Below the pieces are notes generated by a model. That model saw nothing but the letters and a program-made list of their open reading frames with translations. It had not been told where the DNA came from and searched no databases. Below, piece after piece: positions 61,035 through 64,000 of a DNA stretch of 64,000 nucleotides. The stretch is from UBA1952 sp965246785 (GTDB lineage Bacteria > Bacteroidota > Bacteroidia > Chitinophagales > Chitinophagaceae): contig CBDFFM010000027.1 of assembly GCA_965246785.1 (NCBI GenBank), forward strand, positions 203,899-267,898. The letters run 5' to 3'. Both the position numbers and the translations under genes were made by a program. Position 1 is the stretch's first letter. Each line of letters opens with the position of its first letter.

Positions 61035-61976
61035 ATGCCCGATACTGAAAAGGTTCATTGCCTCATCATAGGCTCCGGCCCTGCCGGATATACTGCCGCC
61101 ATTTACGCCGCACGCGCTAACCTGAAGCCCGTGCTTTACCAAGGTTTACAGCCTGGCGGCCAGCTTACCATCACCACCGAGGTGGAGAATTATCCCGGCT
61201 ATCCGGAAGGCATTATGGGGCCGCAGATGATGATTGATTTTGAGCAGCAAGCCACCCGCATGGGCGCAGACATTCGCTGGGGACTGGCTACGAAGGTGGA
61301 CTTCTCCGGCAAGCCGCTGAAGGTGGAGATTGACGAGGAAAAGTGGATTGAAGCCGATGCCGTCATCATTGCCACCGGCGCTTCTGCCAAATGGCTGAAC
61401 ATTGAAAGCGAGCAACGCCTGAACGGCCATGGCGTATCTGCCTGCGCCGTATGCGACGGCTTTTTCTTCAAAGGCCAGGAAGTGGCCATCGTGGGCGCAG
61501 GCGATACGGCCTGCGAGGAGGCCCTTTACCTCTCCAAACTTTGCAGCAACGTGCATATGCTGGTGCGCCGCGGCGAGATGCGCGCAAGTAAAGTAATGGC
61601 AGAGCGCGTGCTGAAAACCGAAAACATCAAGGTCTATTGGCACAGCGAAACCGACGAAGTGTTGGGCGAAAAGAAGGTGGAAGGCCTGCGCATCCGCAAT
61701 GTTCAGGACGGCAGCACGCAGGAGATTCCTGTCAAAGCCTTCTTCGTAGCCATCGGTCATGACCCGAACTCAAAAATTTTCAAAGGCTGGCTGGAAATGG
61801 ATGACCAAGGCTATCTCATCACCCAACCGGACTCCACGCGCACGAACGTAGAAGGCGTCTTTGCCGCAGGCGATGTGCAGGATAAGATTTACCGGCAGGC
61901 CGTGAGCGCAGCGGGCAGTGGCTGCATGGCTGCGCTGGATGCCGAGCGGTATCTGGGGACATTAGAAACCCATTAA
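61035..61976 (+). CDS. trxB: Thioredoxin-disulfide reductase
   Basis: 313 residues from ATG 61035 (MPDTEKVHCLIIGSGPAGYT). It reduces thioredoxin with NADPH and FAD. SGPAGYTAAIYAARANLKPV, the CAVCDG redox pair in GVSACAVCDGFFFKGQEVAI, GAGDTACEEALYLSKL and NVEGVFAAGDVQDKIYRQAV are all standard. Length is normal. Ends 12 bp from the convergent mnmD. Confidence 0.96.
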   Translation: MPDTEKVHCLIIGSGPAGYTAAIYAARANLKPVLYQGLQPGGQLTITTEVENYPGYPEGIMGPQMMIDFEQQATRMGADIRWGLATKVDFSGKPLKVEIDEEKWIEADAVIIATGASAKWLNIESEQRLNGHGVSACAVCDGFFFKGQEVAIVGAGDTACEEALYLSKLCSNVHMLVRRGEMRASKVMAERVLKTENIKVYWHSETDEVLGEKKVEGLRIRNVQDGSTQEIPVKAFFVAIGHDPNSKIFKGWLEMDDQGYLITQPDSTRTNVEGVFAAGDVQDKIYRQAVSAAGSGCMAALDAERYLGTLETH

Positions 61977-61988
61977 TACTATCGGCCG

Positions 61989-62669
61989 TCAAAACAGGAG
62001 CTTCCGCGCGCGTACCATTTCCCGCTTACCCGGCGGGCCGTTCAGCTTCTCCACCTGCCAGCCTGCTGCGCTCATTGCGCGGCGCATTGCGCCCTTGCTG
62101 CAGTAGGTAACGAACACTCCACCGGAATGTGCGCTGTCCAACAATTGCCGGAACACCTCTTCCGTCCAAAGCTCCGGCTGCGCTTCCGGCGCGAAGGCGT
62201 CAAAGTAGATGAGGTGATACTTTTCCCGCAGGGCAAAGCGGAGTAAGTCCGCGTTATTTTTTTGCAGCGCAAAGCGCTCGTGGATGGGTGCCAGCGCATT
62301 CCAGGGCGCAAGCTGGATGGCGTTGAACAGGTCTTCGTGGCCAAGCTGCTCCGGATAATTGAGCAGAATGCTCATGCCCAGTTCCAGCGGCTGTGTATCA
62401 AGCGCTGTATAGCGAACGGGATGCACGCTGTCCACTGCGTCAATGGCCGTCATAAAGGCATTGAGGCCGGTGCCGAAGCCTATTTCCAGAATACTGAGCA
62501 GCATGCCGGGAAAAGTCGCCTGCGCCGCCCGCAGTCCTGCATCAATGAAGACGTGCTGCGATTCACGGATGGCGCCGTGCCGGGAATGGTAGGTCACGCC
62601 GGTTTCCGCTACCAGCACCGAGTGTGAGCCATCGTCTGTAATTATCAACCTCCGCTCTTCTGCCGCCAT
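61989..62669 (-). CDS. mnmD: tRNA 5-methylaminomethyl-2-thiouridine methyltransferase MnmD-like
   Basis: 226 residues. Family DUF752: it resembles the methyltransferase half of MnmC, without the FAD half, as is usual outside gamma-proteobacteria. LSILEIGFGTGLNAFMTAID is the SAM motif; YHLIYFDAFAPEAQPELWTE is the family signature; LFRQLLDSAHSGGVFVTYCS and KGAMRRAMSAAGW follow. It would finish mnm5s2U at tRNA position 34. It follows the radical SAM gene by 19 bp, so the two are probably one unit. Confidence 0.92.
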   Translation of the reverse strand: MAAEERRLIITDDGSHSVLVAETGVTYHSRHGAIRESQHVFIDAGLRAAQATFPGMLLSILEIGFGTGLNAFMTAIDAVDSVHPVRYTALDTQPLELGMSILLNYPEQLGHEDLFNAIQLAPWNALAPIHERFALQKNNADLLRFALREKYHLIYFDAFAPEAQPELWTEEVFRQLLDSAHSGGVFVTYCSKGAMRRAMSAAGWQVEKLNGPPGKREMVRARKLLF

Positions 62670-62688
62670 GCGGTAAAGGTCGGGTGAA

Positions 62689-63765
62689 TTAGAACAGCGG
62701 AAGCTGTCCGCCGCGCTGTATGCGGCGAAAAAGACCTGTATTAAATTCCATCACCGTCTGATTCAGGCCGTACTTCTTGCAGAAGAGCTTGAATTGGTCG
62801 CGAATCATCTCTGCAAACTTGCCGTCGCCCACAATGCGGTTGCCCCAGCGGCTGTCATTCACGGCTCCCTCGTGGCATTCCTGAATGGCATGCCATACTT
62901 TTTCTGCCCTGTCGGGGAATGCTTTGAAGAGCCAGTCCTGAAAGATGGGGCCGATGGCGCCGTTGAGGCGTACCACGGTGTAGCCGGCCCATTTAGCGCC
63001 CGCTTCAGAGGCAGCTTTGAGCACGGCGGGCATGTCTTTATCCGTAAGGCCGGGGATGATGGGGGCATTCATGATGCCCGTTGGGATGCCGAGCTTGGAC
63101 ATCGTTTCTACCACTTTAAGGCGTTGCTTGTAAGAAGCAGTTCGCGGCTCCATCTTCAAGCGGATATTCTCGTCTAAAGACGTGATGGATGAGAAGACGC
63201 GGACAAGATTCAGCTTCGCCAATTCCTGCAGGATGTCCGTATCGCGCAGCACGAGCGCATTCTTGGAAAGTACGCCAACGGGGTTGCGGTATTCCAGACA
63301 AATCTCCAGCAGTTGCCGCGTAATGCGCATCCGGCGCTCAATGGGCTGGTAGCAATCGGTATTGCCGGAAAGGGATATAGGGGCCGGCTGCCAGTTCTTG
63401 TTCTCAAAAAATTTACGCAGCAGTGCGGGCGCGTTCTTCTTCACCACAATGCGGCTTTCAAAATCCAATCCGGCGCTGTAGCCCCAATACTCGTGTGAGT
63501 TGCGCGCGTAGCAATAGATGCAGCCGTGCTCGCAGCCCTGGTAGGGATTGGCGGAGTACATCATGCCCACATCGGGGCTGGTTACTTTATTGACGAGGGT
63601 TTTGTTCTCGTCAAAGATGTATTCGGTCTTGCGCGGCTCGGCCTCCCAATCGTCAATGGATTCAGAATGCTCTTGAACGTACTCGCCTTTTAGGAAGCGG
63701 TTTTTAGGATTGAACTGCGCGCCGCGGCCTTTGTCAAAACGCTCGTTGGCTTGTTGGTTTACCAT
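62689..63765 (-). CDS. PA0069 family radical SAM protein
   Basis: 358 residues. NPYQGCEHGCIYCYARNSHE holds the CxxxCxxC 4Fe-4S motif. Around it, EPRKTEYIFDENKTLVNKVT, WGYSAGLDFESRIVVKKNAP and GNTDCYQPIERRMRITRQLL are typical of PA0069/Rv2578c-type proteins, related to spore photoproduct lyase; reaction unknown. It starts 13 bp after the polymerase fragment and precedes mnmD, all on the minus strand. Confidence 0.9.
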   Translation of the reverse strand: MVNQQANERFDKGRGAQFNPKNRFLKGEYVQEHSESIDDWEAEPRKTEYIFDENKTLVNKVTSPDVGMMYSANPYQGCEHGCIYCYARNSHEYWGYSAGLDFESRIVVKKNAPALLRKFFENKNWQPAPISLSGNTDCYQPIERRMRITRQLLEICLEYRNPVGVLSKNALVLRDTDILQELAKLNLVRVFSSITSLDENIRLKMEPRTASYKQRLKVVETMSKLGIPTGIMNAPIIPGLTDKDMPAVLKAASEAGAKWAGYTVVRLNGAIGPIFQDWLFKAFPDRAEKVWHAIQECHEGAVNDSRWGNRIVGDGKFAEMIRDQFKLFCKKYGLNQTVMEFNTGLFRRIQRGGQLPLF

Positions 63766-63777
63766 TGTTGATTGCTT

Positions 63778-64000
63778 TTACTCGTCTGTTCCTTCCAGCA
63801 TATACTTATTGAAGCCTGTTTGCCCTCCTTCATACAAATCCTTTACTGAGCCAAAGCCGATTGCATCTACCATCTTGCTTGGTTCTACTAATTCGGTTGC
63901 TTTGGCGCACCGTGTACTTGCCCCATTTGTCCTTGATGCCGTAGAGCACTTTGCGCAGCTTGTCCTGCTTCATGCGGTTGTCAAAGAGGCCGTACCGCAC
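63778..64000 (-). pseudogene. 3' end of a probable Y-family DNA polymerase, one frameshift
   Basis: The frame enters from the window edge as YGLFDNRMKQDKLRKVLYGI and KDKWGKYTVR, then shifts at 63904-63905; dropping one base gives KATELVEPSKMVDAIGFGSV and KDLYEGGQTGF to the stop. The KLRKVLYxIKDKxGKxxVRKA and DAIGFGSVKDLYE parts recall the C-termini of Bacteroidota DinB/UmuC-type polymerases, but the catalytic part is outside. The break may be a sequencing error. Confidence 0.5.

Noticed and set aside
1..64000. tRNA or rRNA genes
   Set aside because: I looked in the gaps for cloverleaf-like CCA-end and TTC-loop words and saw none I could support; a dedicated tRNA search would be decisive.

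Overview
The window looks like a chromosomal piece of a Bacteroidota bacterium, most likely Chitinophagales/Chitinophagaceae, with moderately high GC. The evidence is: rpmB-rpmG-DUF4295; bacillithiol deacetylase BshB1; DUF4294, DUF4249 and YARHG proteins; a T9SS-type sorting tail; a PorW/SprE-like TPR protein; S10 and spc genes in Bacteroidota style; and the Bacteroidota sigma signature TAnnTTTG, which before rpsJ occurs as TTTG-N19-TACCTTTG. No tRNA, rRNA, CRISPR array, insertion sequence or phage gene was recognised.

Layout. 1-4.4 kb: a partial DUF4385 gene, an unknown AT-rich gene, rpmB-rpmG-DUF4295, bshB1, DUF4294, a small lipoprotein and a DCC-family protein. 4.4-8.1 kb: one large TPR gene (PorW/SprE-like) broken by nine single-base indels. 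8.2-17 kb: a Bax-inhibitor-1 membrane protein, a flavoprotein, malic enzyme (MaeB), a lipoprotein, an outer-membrane barrel, and a membrane pyrophosphatase fused to a C-terminal OmpA peptidoglycan-binding domain. 17-20 kb: nucleoside phosphorylase, lgt and map. 20-32.4 kb: the S10-spc ribosomal cluster from rpsJ to secY and map, all on the minus strand. Several spacers in it carry long inverted repeats. The infA/rpmJ/alpha-operon part and the str-operon part are not attached.

32.5-42 kb is a mixed housekeeping stretch: aspartic protease-like, DinB-like, DUF58, thioredoxin-like, YihY, DusB, OMP, CvfB-like and SDR genes. It holds a 40-bp tandem palindromic array before dusB. 42.3-49.8 kb is a surface-polysaccharide set: rfbB, rfbA, a glycosyltransferase, asnB, and a two-domain oxidoreductase with one frameshift. 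49.9-57.2 kb carries DUF445, homogentisate dioxygenase (hmgA), a hicBA toxin-antitoxin pair followed by a second copy of the hmgA 3' end, a Cys-rich secreted protein, a 21-bp tandem array that reads as an eight-heptad peptide, a YARHG protein, a PAS histidine kinase and 4-hydroxyphenylpyruvate dioxygenase (hpd). hpd and hmgA form consecutive steps of tyrosine breakdown. 57.3-64 kb: a PKD protein with a T9SS-type tail, an L,D-transpeptidase, DUF4249, trxB, mnmD, a PA0069-type radical SAM protein, and the end of a probable Y-family polymerase with a frameshift.

The most notable observations are the pyrophosphatase-OmpA fusion, the duplicated hmgA tail around hicBA, the nine clustered indels in the PorW/SprE-like gene (no substitution stops, so sequencing error must be excluded), the recurrent intergenic inverted repeats, and the two tandem arrays.
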